From positions 6,634,001-6,698,000 of the forward strand of contig NZ_CP054923.1 in the NCBI RefSeq assembly GCF_013364215.1: 64,000 nucleotides of DNA, given 5' to 3'. Made by a program: the position numbers and the translations under genes. Of this stretch, positions 50,682 through 59,450 are shown in pieces (position 1 is the first letter of the stretch; every line of letters starts with the position of its first letter). The notes beneath the pieces were generated by a model, which was not told the DNA's origin, ran no database searches, and saw only the letters and a program-made list of their open reading frames with translations. This stretch comes from Verrucosispora sp. NA02020. Lineage in GTDB: Bacteria > Actinomycetota > Actinomycetes > Mycobacteriales > Micromonosporaceae.

Positions 50682-53545
50682 CGGTCCCCGCTTCCCCGAG
50701 AGTTCTCGCCCACCAGGGCGAGGAACGCGTCCTCCAGGCGGCGCCGGGGCACCACCCGGTCCACTCCGATACCGGCCCGTACCAACTCGGCGACCACCTC
50801 GCTGCGCGCGGTGCCGTTGGTGTCCACCACCAGGTGCCCGTCGGCGTCGTCCAGCACCCGTACGCCACCGAGGTCGTTGAGCACGTCCCGGGCCGCGGTC
50901 GGGTCGCTCACCTCGAACAGCACGCTGGGCGAGTCACCGACGATGTCCTCCACCGGCCCGGAGGCCACGATCCGGCCCTTGTTGACCACCACGGCGTGGG
51001 TGCAGGTCTGCTCCACCTCGGCGAGCAGGTGACTGGAGACCAGCACCGCGCGCCCGTCGGTGGCGTACCGCTGGAGCACCCGGCGCATCTCGGCGATCTG
51101 TGGCGGGTCCAGCCCGTCGGTCGGCTCGTCGAGCACCAGCAGCTCGGGCAGGCCGAGCATGGCCTGGGCGATGGCCAACCGCTGCCGCATTCCGTGGCTG
51201 TACTTGCGGACCCGCCGGTGCACCGACGAGCCCAGACCGGCGATCTCCAACGCCTGCTCGAAGTGCGCGTCGGCCTCCGGCCGTCCGGTCGCCCGCCAGT
51301 ACGCCCTGAGGTTCTCCAGGCCGGAGAGGTGCGGCAGGAATCCGGGCCCCTCGACGAGCGCGCCGATCCGGGAGAGCACCGGCGAGCCCGGCACCAGCCG
51401 GTGCCCGAAGACGTAGATCTCCCCGGCGGTCGGCTGGGTCAGCCCCATCAGCACCCGCAGGGTGGTGGTCTTGCCGGCGCCGTTGGGCCCGAGCAGGCCG
51501 ACCACCTGACCGGGGTGCACCTCGAAGTCCACCTCGGAGACGGCCACGAAGCCGTCGGCGTACTCCTTGCGCAAGTGGCGCACGGCCAACGGGGTGTCCG
51601 CGTACTCGGGATGGATCGAGGTGTCCTGGCGGCGGTGCCGCAGGCGCAGCACGGCCACGAGCACGACGAGCCCGATCACGATCGCGGCGATCAGCCCGAC
51701 CAGCACCCAGCGCCAGAGCGCCGCCTCGGTGGGGATCGGGTCGCTGTCGACCGTCGGCAGGCTGACCGGTGTGTCACCGACCGCGACCGTGTACACGGCC
51801 GGCTCGATCGGGGTCGTGTAGGCCTGGTCCGAGGTGGCCACCACCAGCCGGAGCCGGTGCCCGGCCTCCACCCGGTGCACGATCGCCGGCAGGGTCACGG
51901 TGACCGGCGCGGCGGCGTCGACGGTGGCCGGCAGACCGCTGAGCCGGATCGGCGCGATGAGTCCGCTGGGCAGGGTGGCCGCCCCCTCCGGGTCGACCAC
52001 GTAGAGCTTGGCGAAGAGGACCGCCTCGCCGCTGCTCGACGCGGCGCGCACCGACACGGTGGGCGCGCCGACGATGTCGACCGCCTCGGTCAACGGCTCG
52101 GACTCGAACCGGGCGTGCTGCCCGGGTATGTCACCGGCCACCCCACTGAGCAGTGAGCTCAACGAGCCGGCGAACGGCACCGAGGAGATCGCGGCGGGGT
52201 TGCCGCCGGGCGGGTTGGCCACCGGCTGGGGCGGCCCGGCCACGGTCACCTCTCGGCGGGCGTCGCCGCCGAGACCGGGGTAGTCGTCGGTGCGGTAGCC
52301 GGTGGCGACCAGCCCCCGGTCCATCGCGTCGAAGCCGGCGATCCGGGAGAAGGTGAAGGTGTCGCCGGGCGCGTCCCCGGTTCCCGCGACGTAGTGGTCG
52401 AGCCACTGCGCGGTCAGGAACTTCACCCGGTCGGAGTCGGTCTGCGGGCCGGAGCCGCCGTCGTGGCCGCCGGTGAACCAGGCGACCCGCACCGGGGTGC
52501 CGTTGGCGGCGATGCCCCGGGCGTTGGCGTCGGCCTCGCCGAGCGGGAAGAGGGTGTCCGCCGCGCCCTGGACCAGCAGGGTGGGTGCCTCGATCCGGTC
52601 CAGTACGCCGGCCGGGCTGGACCGGCGCAGCAGGTCGACGGCGGCCTGGTCGGCCTGACCGGTGGCGGCGATGCGCAGGTACGCGGCGCAGACGTCGGAG
52701 GCGAAGCGGCCGCAGGAGGGGTCGGGCAGGCCGCCGGCCATCGGGGCGACCGGCGCGGTGCCCGGTCCCTGGCCCGGCGCGGGGCTGGGCGGCCCGGCGT
52801 CCGGCGCGCCCTCCGGCGACTCGGCGCCGGTGCCGGAGATCCCGGCCGGTCCGGAGCCGGCGGCACCGCCGCCACCGAAGAAGATGCCGGCCCAGCCGGA
52901 CTTGAACACCCCGGCGGTCGGTTCCCCTCCGGTGCTCTCCGGCAGGAAGGAGCGGGACAGGTCGTTCCAGGTGATCATCGGGACGATCGCGTCCACCCGC
53001 TGGTCCTGGGCGGCGAGCAACAACGCCAGCGCGCCGCCGTAGGAGCCGCCGACCACGCCGACCCGGGGGTCGCCGGTCGCGTCGGTCCGGATCTCCGGGC
53101 GGTCGGCCAGCCAGTCCAGCAGTCGTTGCGCGTCGCGGACCTCGTGGTCGGGGCTGTCCAGGTGGATCTGGCCACCACTGCGGCCGAAGCCCCGGGCGGT
53201 CCAGGTCAACACCGCGTAGCCCCGGTCGGCGAGGTCCTCGGCGTCGGTGCGGACCGAGTTCTTGGTGCCGCCGAACCCGTGCGCGAGCAGCACCGCGGGC
53301 ACCTTCTGGTCGGCGGCGGCCTCGCGCGGCAGGTACAGCGTGGTGTCCAGGTCGACGGGCTCGTCGCCGTTCGGCCCGGACCGGACGGTGAGCATCGCGG
53401 ACTCGGTCCGGAAGCTCGGCCGCTCCGGCCACACCGCCCAGACGACGACCGCCGCGAGCAGGGCGACGGCCACTGACGCGGCGACGGCCCGGCGGCTGGT
53501 GGGCAGGGCACGGCGGATCCGCGCGGCCGAGAACGGCGATCTCAT
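50678..53545 (-). CDS. Membrane-anchored S15-like hydrolase fused to an ABC-transporter ATPase
   Basis: 955 residues in one frame. Order: N-terminal membrane anchor (~17-38); alpha/beta hydrolase of the X-Pro dipeptidyl-peptidase (S15/CocE) type with Ser168 in GGSYGG, Asp330 in QGAADTLF and His361 in GGHDGG; a C-terminal jelly-roll-like region (to ~600); a second membrane helix (WRWVLVGLIAAIVIGLVVLVAVL, ~611-633); then a full ABC ATPase from ~652 with Walker A GPNGAGKTT (686-694), YSHGMRQRLAIAQAML signature, LLVLDEPTDGLDP and SSHLL. If the hydrolase is outside and the ATPase inside, one chain couples an exoplasmic hydrolase to export. ATG 53545 lies 7 nt after TACCGT. Confidence 0.9.
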   Translation of the reverse strand: MRSPFSAARIRRALPTSRRAVAASVAVALLAAVVVWAVWPERPSFRTESAMLTVRSGPNGDEPVDLDTTLYLPREAAADQKVPAVLLAHGFGGTKNSVRTDAEDLADRGYAVLTWTARGFGRSGGQIHLDSPDHEVRDAQRLLDWLADRPEIRTDATGDPRVGVVGGSYGGALALLLAAQDQRVDAIVPMITWNDLSRSFLPESTGGEPTAGVFKSGWAGIFFGGGGAAGSGPAGISGTGAESPEGAPDAGPPSPAPGQGPGTAPVAPMAGGLPDPSCGRFASDVCAAYLRIAATGQADQAAVDLLRRSSPAGVLDRIEAPTLLVQGAADTLFPLGEADANARGIAANGTPVRVAWFTGGHDGGSGPQTDSDRVKFLTAQWLDHYVAGTGDAPGDTFTFSRIAGFDAMDRGLVATGYRTDDYPGLGGDARREVTVAGPPQPVANPPGGNPAAISSVPFAGSLSSLLSGVAGDIPGQHARFESEPLTEAVDIVGAPTVSVRAASSSGEAVLFAKLYVVDPEGAATLPSGLIAPIRLSGLPATVDAAAPVTVTLPAIVHRVEAGHRLRLVVATSDQAYTTPIEPAVYTVAVGDTPVSLPTVDSDPIPTEAALWRWVLVGLIAAIVIGLVVLVAVLRLRHRRQDTSIHPEYADTPLAVRHLRKEYADGFVAVSEVDFEVHPGQVVGLLGPNGAGKTTTLRVLMGLTQPTAGEIYVFGHRLVPGSPVLSRIGALVEGPGFLPHLSGLENLRAYWRATGRPEADAHFEQALEIAGLGSSVHRRVRKYSHGMRQRLAIAQAMLGLPELLVLDEPTDGLDPPQIAEMRRVLQRYATDGRAVLVSSHLLAEVEQTCTHAVVVNKGRIVASGPVEDIVGDSPSVLFEVSDPTAARDVLNDLGGVRVLDDADGHLVVDTNGTARSEVVAELVRAGIGVDRVVPRRRLEDAFLALVGENSRGSGDR

Positions 53546-53552
53546 GCGGCAC

Positions 53553-53558
53553 ACGGTA
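53553..53558 (-). promoter_or_regulatory. -10 hexamer (TACCGT) of the hydrolase-ABC operon, leaderless
   Basis: On the minus strand TACCGT ends 7 nt before ATG 53545, which removes the Arg-rich upstream extension of the frame. Confidence 0.6.
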
Positions 53559-53913
53559 CGGCGCGCAACCTGAGTGGTAGCTGAGATCCGCCGTACGTCC
53601 GTCCTACTCGGCCGATCGTCATCCGCAAGAGGTCGACCGCACATCCTCCGCAGGCGAACCTTTGGGATGAGTTCGCATCATGGAAATTAATGCCTTTCAC
53701 TGGAAAATACGCGTAACCACGACGTACCTCCACGGAAAGAGCCACCCACCGTAGTCAATCAGTTAATCCTCCGTCACATCGCTCGAAGTGACGCAAACCT
53801 GACCCGGAGAGACCGATACAGACAGTCCCGGTTCGATTAGTTTTCCGGTCCGGCGCACGGGACCGGCTCCTTGACGCCATCCCCCGATCGTTGCGCCACC
53901 CGGAGGAGTAACC
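53559..53913. other. 355-bp gene-free interval, upstream of the conservon operon
   Basis: This divergent region is AT-rich for this genome (notably 53676-53720 and 53755-53780) and carries no credible gene. The conservon start at 53914 has GGAGGAGTAACC just upstream, so, unlike most genes here, it is read from a conventional leader. I cannot place its promoter with confidence. Confidence 0.55.
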
Positions 53914-55086
53914 ATGACCGTTCCCGCTTCGCGGGTCCGTCGCCGGCCCCCGACACCGGGCCGCTTGTTGCCGCTGCTACTCGCCACCGCGCTGCTGCTG
54001 CCGGTGGCGTTCCTCGTCGTACGGGCCCACCAGTACATCGACGCCGACCGGGAGGCCCTCAAGCAGGAGCGGTTGGGCGTGGAGTACCTGCGCGCCCTCG
54101 GACCGGTGACCGAGGCGCTGGTGGACGCGCAGAGCGCCGCCGTGGCCGACCGCCAACCGCCCCGGGAGAACCTCCAGAAGGCCGTCGAGCGGGCCGCCGC
54201 CGTCGACGCCCGCATCGGTGCCGAGCTGAGCACCAGCGAACGGTGGGCCGGGATCCGGGCCAAGCTGGAGGCGCTGCCCGAGCGGTCGCTCGACCCGGAG
54301 GCGGCCTTTGGCGCGTACCGGGAGGTCACGGACCTGCTGCTGGCCCTGCACGGCAAGGTGCGCGAGACCTCCGGCCTGATCCGGGACTCCGGCGCCGCCT
54401 CGTACTTCCTCCAGGACGGCGTCGGCGAGGAGATGCCGGAGGCGACGGTGGCCGGCGGGCGGCTCGTCGACATGGCCGTCCTGGCCGCGCAGCGGCCCGT
54501 CGCCGACCGGGTACGCACCCTGAGCGAGCTGGCGACCCTGCGGCTCGCCGCGCTGCAACCCGCCAACGACCTGGTGAACAACCTGCGCGCGGTGGTGGAC
54601 AGCTCGGCCAGCGCCGACCTGGGCGCGAGCGTGCTCACGCCGTTCGACGCCTACCAGCGGGCGACCGAGGCGATGGCGGTCCACTCCCAGCCGGACAACC
54701 GGACCGGCACGATCAACCTGGTCCGGCTGACCAGTGCGCGGGACGACGCCCAGCGGGCCGCCACGCAGCTCCAGCCGATCCTGCTCGACGAGATCGACCG
54801 GCTGCTGGTGGAACGGATCGACCAGCTCGACCGGGACGACCTGCTGACCATGGTCGCGGGCGGCGTGGCCGGTCTGCTGCTGATCGCCCTGGCGGTGACC
54901 GGATGGCTGTCCCGTTCGAGGGACACCACCGGTCGACCGCATGCCACCGACGCCGCAGCCGGGGACCCGGAGCAGCCCGTCGACGACCGGTGGGAGCCCG
55001 CTCGTCCGCCGGGCGACCGCGCGCTCCAGCCGGTCGGACACGGCCACGACCCGGATCGGTGGAGGCCCTTCGATGCTGCTCGATAG
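53914..55086 (+). CDS. Conservon-associated membrane protein with extracytoplasmic helical domain
   Basis: 390 residues. Membrane helix 1 (LLPLLLATALLLPVAFLVV, ~18-37), an all-helical extracytoplasmic domain to ~310 (for example ALKQERLGVEYLRALGPVTEALVDAQSAAVADRQPP), membrane helix 2 (LLTMVAGGVAGLLLIALAVTGWL, ~310-333), then a cytoplasmic Pro/Arg/Asp-rich tail. The layout mirrors the sensor half of the kinase that follows but there is no kinase domain. It overlaps that kinase by 14 nt. It may be a co-receptor or a degenerate duplicate of the sensor domain; both are inference. Strong Shine-Dalgarno GGAGGAG. Confidence 0.8.
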   Translation: MTVPASRVRRRPPTPGRLLPLLLATALLLPVAFLVVRAHQYIDADREALKQERLGVEYLRALGPVTEALVDAQSAAVADRQPPRENLQKAVERAAAVDARIGAELSTSERWAGIRAKLEALPERSLDPEAAFGAYREVTDLLLALHGKVRETSGLIRDSGAASYFLQDGVGEEMPEATVAGGRLVDMAVLAAQRPVADRVRTLSELATLRLAALQPANDLVNNLRAVVDSSASADLGASVLTPFDAYQRATEAMAVHSQPDNRTGTINLVRLTSARDDAQRAATQLQPILLDEIDRLLVERIDQLDRDDLLTMVAGGVAGLLLIALAVTGWLSRSRDTTGRPHATDAAAGDPEQPVDDRWEPARPPGDRALQPVGHGHDPDRWRPFDAAR

Positions 55087-57697
55087 GCTCCGGATCCGGG
55101 GCAAACTCGCCCTGTTGGTGCTCATTCCCCTGCTCTGCATGCTCGGGCTGACGTTTCCGGTGGTATGGGAGCGCGCCGGGGTCGCCCAGCGGGCAGGCGA
55201 CATCGAGAGCACCGTCAAGGTCGCCAGCCGGATCGGCACCCTGCTCCAGCACCTCCAGCGGGAGCGGATGCTCGCCATCGGTCTGCTGCTGCGGCAGGTC
55301 GAGCGCACCGATCTGGTGCAGGAGATCGCGGAGGTGGACGACCTGATCGTCGACCTGCGCACCGAGTTGGCCGACGACCTGTCCCCCGACGTGTCGACCG
55401 CGCTCGACGGGGTCCGGCAACTCGCCCCGGTACGCACCGCCACGCTGGCCGGACAGGCCAGCCCGGACCAGGTCATCGGCGCGTACGGGCCGGTCCACCT
55501 CAAGCTGATCGACTCGTTGCGGCTGCCGTACGACGTGGACACCCGCACCTCGGCCGGGCGGCAGGTGCTGGCGCTGGACGGGATCCTGCGCAAGAGCGAG
55601 GGGCTCGGCAGCGGCGCCGCCCTGCTGGTGCTGGTCGCGGCCAAGCCCAGCCCGCAGCTCGCCACCGTCTTCGTGGCCAACATGGCCACCCTCCAGTCGG
55701 AGACCAACCAGTTGCTCGGCCTGATCACGCCCGAGCAACTGGCGCTGATGGACGTCGAGCAGGCCGCCCTGGACGCCCGGACCGGGCCGGGCTTCCTGGA
55801 CCAGAGCTCGCTGGACCCGGTGGGCGCGGTGTCGCAGACGCCCGTCGAGGTCCTCTACCCGACCATCTCCTCTCTGATCACGCTGGGTCAGTTCGTGGAG
55901 AAGAAGCTGGTCGCCGACGTGACCGCCGAGGTGCGGGCGGACCGGCAGACCGCGATCGCCGAGGCGTACTGGGTGGCCGCCCTGGTGCTGCTGATCCTGG
56001 TCGTGGTGGTGCTGCTCGCCCTCGCCATCGGCCGGACCGTCGCCCGGCCGCTGACCCGGCTCACCCGCTCCGCCGACCGGGTCGCCCGGGTCGCCGAGTC
56101 CGAACTGGTGCGGGTCGCCGACGACGAGACCGACGCCGCCCAGCCGATCCGGCTCGACCGGGTCGACGTCCGTGCCCGGGACGAGATCGGTGACCTGGCC
56201 CGCGCCTTCGAGCGGGTGCAGAGCACCGCCGCCCTGCTGGTGGAACGCCAGGTGGCCAGCCGGCGCAACGTGGCCCAGATGTTCGGGCACGTCGGCCGAC
56301 GTACGCAGAACCTGGTCGGTCGGCAGATCGCGCTGATCGACCGGCTGGAGCAGCAGGAGGCCGACCAGGGGCGGCTGGAGAGCCTGTACCGCCTCGACCA
56401 CATCTCCAGCCGGCTGCGGCGTAACGCGGGGAACCTGGTGGTGCTCTCCGGCGCCACGGGCGACGTCACCCACGTCGCGCCGGTCCCGCTGGCCGACGCG
56501 GTCCGCCTCGCGCTCGGTGAGATCGAGGACTACACCCGGGTCGACGTCGCGGTCCCGGCCGAGGTGTCGGCGGCCCCGGCGATCATCGGTGACCTGGTGC
56601 TGGCGCTGGCCGAGCTGATGGAGAACGCCACCGTCTTCTCCCCGCCGCACACCCGTGTGGTGGTCGGCGGTGAGATCACCGACGACGGCGCCCGGCTGAC
56701 CGTGGTCGACCACGGGATCGGCATGACCGAGGCGCGGCTGGCCGCCGAGAACGTCCGGCTCACCCGCCGGGAACGGCTCGACCTCGCCCCGACCGAGGTG
56801 CTCGGACTCTTCGTGGTGGGTCGACTGGCGCGCCGGCACGGCTGGGGCGTCGGCCTGTCCGCGACGCCGGGCGGTGGCGTCACCGCCACCCTGCTGATCC
56901 CCCGGTCGTCGCTGGTCTTCGGCACCGGCGGGGCGACACCCACCGCCCGGGCCAGCGTGCCCGTCGCGCTGCCGACCCGGCACCAGCCCGAGCCCGGCAT
57001 CCCGATGTCGCCGCCGGTGCCGACGCTGGACGGCCCGGCCCCGGCCGAGCCGGTCCACGTCGGCGCGGGCGGTCCGACCCACCTGCCGGCCGAGGCCGCC
57101 GCATTGCCCGGCTTCGACCAGAAGCTGCTCAGCCGGGCCACCGAGAGCATGGAGGTGGGTGCGTCCTGGGACGCCTTCGCCACCGCTCCGGGCGCCGTCG
57201 AACCGGACGGCACCGTCACGCCGGACCGACCGGCCGACGGCGACACCGCCGTACCGACCGGGAGAGGGCCGGCACCGGCGGAGACCCCGCCGCCCGCTCC
57301 GACCGGTCCGGTGCCCGGCATCCGGCAGCGGGTGCCCGGCGCCAGCCTGTCCAGGAGCGCACCCCGGGTGGGTCCGGTGGACGCCACCCGCGCCGACCCG
57401 GTCGCCGCCCGCGCCCTCGTCGAGCAGTTCGAGTCGGGCGTACGGCGGGCCGAGCAGAGCCGGGCGGCGGCACTTCCGCAGCCGGTCGAGCCCGCGCCCT
57501 CCGGCGCACCCACCCAACTGAGTCGGCGGGTGCCGGGCGCGAACCTGATCGCCACCACGCCCCGCCAGACGATGGCGCAGAACCCCGGCGACCCGGCCGA
57601 GGTCCGCGATCTCCTCAACGCGTTCGAGACCGGCGTCGCCCGGGCTCTGCGCGATGTCCGTCCCGACCACAGCGACGAAGAAGGAACGCCACTTTGA
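55073..57697 (+). CDS. cvnA: CvnA-type sensor histidine kinase with NIT-like sensor domain
   Basis: 874 residues. Helix 1 (~10-32), an extracytoplasmic domain to ~297 with LLQHLQRERMLAIGLLLRQ resembling nitrate/nitrite-sensing (NIT) domains, helix 2 (~298-321), a HAMP-like segment (RTVARPLTRLTRSADRVAR), then RRTQNLVGRQIALIDRLEQQE and LDHISSRLRRNAGNLVVLSG (His region) and a HATPase domain with N-box ELMENATVFSPPHT (~514) and VDHGIGMTE. A long Pro-rich tail (~620-874) carries RVPGA motifs twice and FESGV/FETGV twice. It starts inside the preceding gene. It is expected to signal through the following small GTPase set rather than a response regulator. Confidence 0.9.
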   Translation: MLLDRLRIRGKLALLVLIPLLCMLGLTFPVVWERAGVAQRAGDIESTVKVASRIGTLLQHLQRERMLAIGLLLRQVERTDLVQEIAEVDDLIVDLRTELADDLSPDVSTALDGVRQLAPVRTATLAGQASPDQVIGAYGPVHLKLIDSLRLPYDVDTRTSAGRQVLALDGILRKSEGLGSGAALLVLVAAKPSPQLATVFVANMATLQSETNQLLGLITPEQLALMDVEQAALDARTGPGFLDQSSLDPVGAVSQTPVEVLYPTISSLITLGQFVEKKLVADVTAEVRADRQTAIAEAYWVAALVLLILVVVVLLALAIGRTVARPLTRLTRSADRVARVAESELVRVADDETDAAQPIRLDRVDVRARDEIGDLARAFERVQSTAALLVERQVASRRNVAQMFGHVGRRTQNLVGRQIALIDRLEQQEADQGRLESLYRLDHISSRLRRNAGNLVVLSGATGDVTHVAPVPLADAVRLALGEIEDYTRVDVAVPAEVSAAPAIIGDLVLALAELMENATVFSPPHTRVVVGGEITDDGARLTVVDHGIGMTEARLAAENVRLTRRERLDLAPTEVLGLFVVGRLARRHGWGVGLSATPGGGVTATLLIPRSSLVFGTGGATPTARASVPVALPTRHQPEPGIPMSPPVPTLDGPAPAEPVHVGAGGPTHLPAEAAALPGFDQKLLSRATESMEVGASWDAFATAPGAVEPDGTVTPDRPADGDTAVPTGRGPAPAETPPPAPTGPVPGIRQRVPGASLSRSAPRVGPVDATRADPVAARALVEQFESGVRRAEQSRAAALPQPVEPAPSGAPTQLSRRVPGANLIATTPRQTMAQNPGDPAEVRDLLNAFETGVARALRDVRPDHSDEEGTPL

Positions 57698-58164
57698 CCA
57701 GCCCGCACGTACACGAGAACCTCGACCACCAGAGCCACCCGGCCGGGGACCTCAGCCCCGAGGCCCGCACGTTCAACTGGCTCCTGGACACCTTCACCTC
57801 GAGCACGGCAGGGGTGCTGGAGGCGATCGCCGTCTCGTCGGACGGGTTGCTGATGGCCATGTCCGCGATCAAGGACCGGTCCAACGCGGAGCGGCTCGCC
57901 GCAGTGGTCTCCGGCATGACCAGCCTGGCCGGCGGCGCCGCCAGCTGGTACGCGTTGGGCGGGCTGAACCGGGTCGTGGTGGACATGGCCGAGGGCTACC
58001 TGCTCATCAGCGCGATCAGCAGCGGCTCGGTGCTCGGTGTGGTCGCCGACCGGTCGGCCAACCTCGGCACCGTCGCGTACGAGATGACCCTCTTCGCCGG
58101 TCGGGCCGGAAGCGCGCTCACCCCGCGCCTGATCGCCGAACTCAAGAACTCCGTTCAGCAATGA
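57694..58164 (+). CDS. cvnB: Roadblock/LC7-domain protein (CvnB-type)
   Basis: 156 residues. EARTFNWLLDTFTSSTAGVLEAIAVSSDGLLMAMS, then AERLAAVVSGMTSLAGGAASWYALGGLNRVVVDMAEGYLLISAISSGSVLGVVADRSANLG is the roadblock fold, which binds and regulates small GTPases. The start TTG overlaps the kinase stop (TTGA) and the stop overlaps the next start (ATGA). It is presumably the GTPase-regulating subunit at the membrane. Confidence 0.92.
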   Translation: MTSPHVHENLDHQSHPAGDLSPEARTFNWLLDTFTSSTAGVLEAIAVSSDGLLMAMSAIKDRSNAERLAAVVSGMTSLAGGAASWYALGGLNRVVVDMAEGYLLISAISSGSVLGVVADRSANLGTVAYEMTLFAGRAGSALTPRLIAELKNSVQQ

Positions 58165-58667
58165 ACCCCGACGCCGCCGGTGCGGAACAGGAGCCGGTGT
58201 TCCGGATCCGGCCCTACCTGCGTGAGCCCTCCTCGGTCGGCGACGCCGCCCCGGTGGACGCACCGGCGGCGGTCGGATCGGCGGCGGCGTCGGTCGTCGG
58301 ATCGGAACCCGAGGCGGCCGGTCCGACCGGACTCCGCCCGTTCGTGCTCACGGCCGGGCGGGTGGCCGGCGCCGACCCGTCGATCGGCCTGGAGACCCAG
58401 GTGACCGCCCGGCCCGGCCCCGAGCCGTGGACCAGTGTGACCGCGCGGCTGACCCCGGAACTCCAGGCGATCGTGGCACTCTGCGGCGACCCGATCTCGG
58501 TCGCCGAGATCTCCGCCAAGACCCGGTTGCACTTCGGTGTGACCCGGGTCCTGGTGGGCGACCTGCGGGCCGCCGGCCACCTGGACGTACACGTCAACGA
58601 CGCCGACGACGCCCTCGACCCCGACGTCATCCTGCGAGTGATTGATGGACTTCGTGCAATCTCCTGA
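58161..58667 (+). CDS. cvnC: DUF742 protein (CvnC-type)
   Basis: 168 residues. The N-terminal ~75 are low complexity; RIRPYLRE and GLRPFVLTAGRVAG precede the DUF742 winged-helix-like core LTPELQAIVALCGDPISVAEISAKTRLHFGVTRVLVGDLRAAGHLDVH. The domain is found in Streptomyces conservons between cvnB and cvnD. ATGA overlap upstream; 23-nt overlap with the GTPase gene downstream. Confidence 0.92.
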   Translation: MNPDAAGAEQEPVFRIRPYLREPSSVGDAAPVDAPAAVGSAAASVVGSEPEAAGPTGLRPFVLTAGRVAGADPSIGLETQVTARPGPEPWTSVTARLTPELQAIVALCGDPISVAEISAKTRLHFGVTRVLVGDLRAAGHLDVHVNDADDALDPDVILRVIDGLRAIS

Positions 58668-59409
58668 CTGGCCGGTCGCCCCGCAGGGCGCGCTCGCCGC
58701 CAACAGCGCCACGGCCCGCTACGGCGGCTCCGCGCCGGTCCCCCCGTCGGTGGGACGGGCCACCCCGCCGCCGCCCCCCGCACCGGTTGCTTCGCCACCG
58801 CCGTACCGGCCGCCCGCGGCGACCGGCGGAAGGGGTGCGCACCGCCGGACCCCGCCGATCCCGGTCAAGATCCTGGTGGCCGGGGGCTTCGGGGTGGGTA
58901 AGACGACCACCGTGGGTGCCATCTCGGAGATCGTGCCGCTGACCACCGAGGCGGAGATGACGATCGCCGGTATCGGGGTCGACGACCCCGGCCAGCGCTC
59001 GGACAAGACCACGACCACCGTGGCGATGGACTTCGGCTGCGTCACCATCGACCGCAGCCTGAAGCTCTACCTGTTCGGCACGCCCGGCCAGGCCCGCTTC
59101 GGCTTCATGTGGGACGACCTGGCCCGGGGCGCGCTCGGCGCGCTGGTGGTGGTGGACAGCGCCCGGCTGGACGACTGCTACCCGGCGATCGACTTCTTCG
59201 AGCGGGCCGGCCTACCGTTCGTGGTCGGGGTGAACGCCTTCGACGGGCAGCTGGCGCACGACCTCAACGCGATCCGGTGGGCCCTGGCCATCGGTGAGCA
59301 CGTACCTCTGGTGCAGTTCGACGCCCGGGACCGGCTCTCCGTGCGGGACGCCCTGCTGGTCGTCCTCGATCGGGCGTTGGACCGGGCGATCCGGGACAAG
59401 CGGGCCTGA
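58645..59409 (+). CDS. cvnD: Small Ras-like GTPase (CvnD-type)
   Basis: 254 residues. A Pro-rich N-terminal ~75 residues is followed by a GTPase domain: P-loop ILVAGGFGVGKTTTVGAI, switch-like DDPGQRSDKTTTTVAMDFG, LYLFGTPGQARF (DxxGQ replaced by GTPGQ), VVVDSARLDDCYPAIDFFE and FVVGVNAFDG where NAFD replaces NKxD, as in CvnD proteins. ATG 58645 directly follows an in-frame TTG. It probably cycles with the roadblock and DUF742 proteins and the kinase as a membrane signalling complex. Confidence 0.93.
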   Translation: MDFVQSPDWPVAPQGALAANSATARYGGSAPVPPSVGRATPPPPPAPVASPPPYRPPAATGGRGAHRRTPPIPVKILVAGGFGVGKTTTVGAISEIVPLTTEAEMTIAGIGVDDPGQRSDKTTTTVAMDFGCVTIDRSLKLYLFGTPGQARFGFMWDDLARGALGALVVVDSARLDDCYPAIDFFERAGLPFVVGVNAFDGQLAHDLNAIRWALAIGEHVPLVQFDARDRLSVRDALLVVLDRALDRAIRDKRA

Positions 59410-59450
59410 GCCGACCGGCTCACGGCCGCTCGTGGGAAGGGGTGAGGCGG

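Noticed and set aside
54713..57670. A 985-codon minus-strand frame over the sensor kinase gene
   Set aside because: Antisense to a coherent kinase in an overlapping operon; composition is only Arg/Gly/Val-rich.
59171..59409. Degraded GTPase because NKxD is absent
   Set aside because: NAFD in place of NKxD is a known trait of conservon GTPases; the P-loop is intact, so it is treated as functional.
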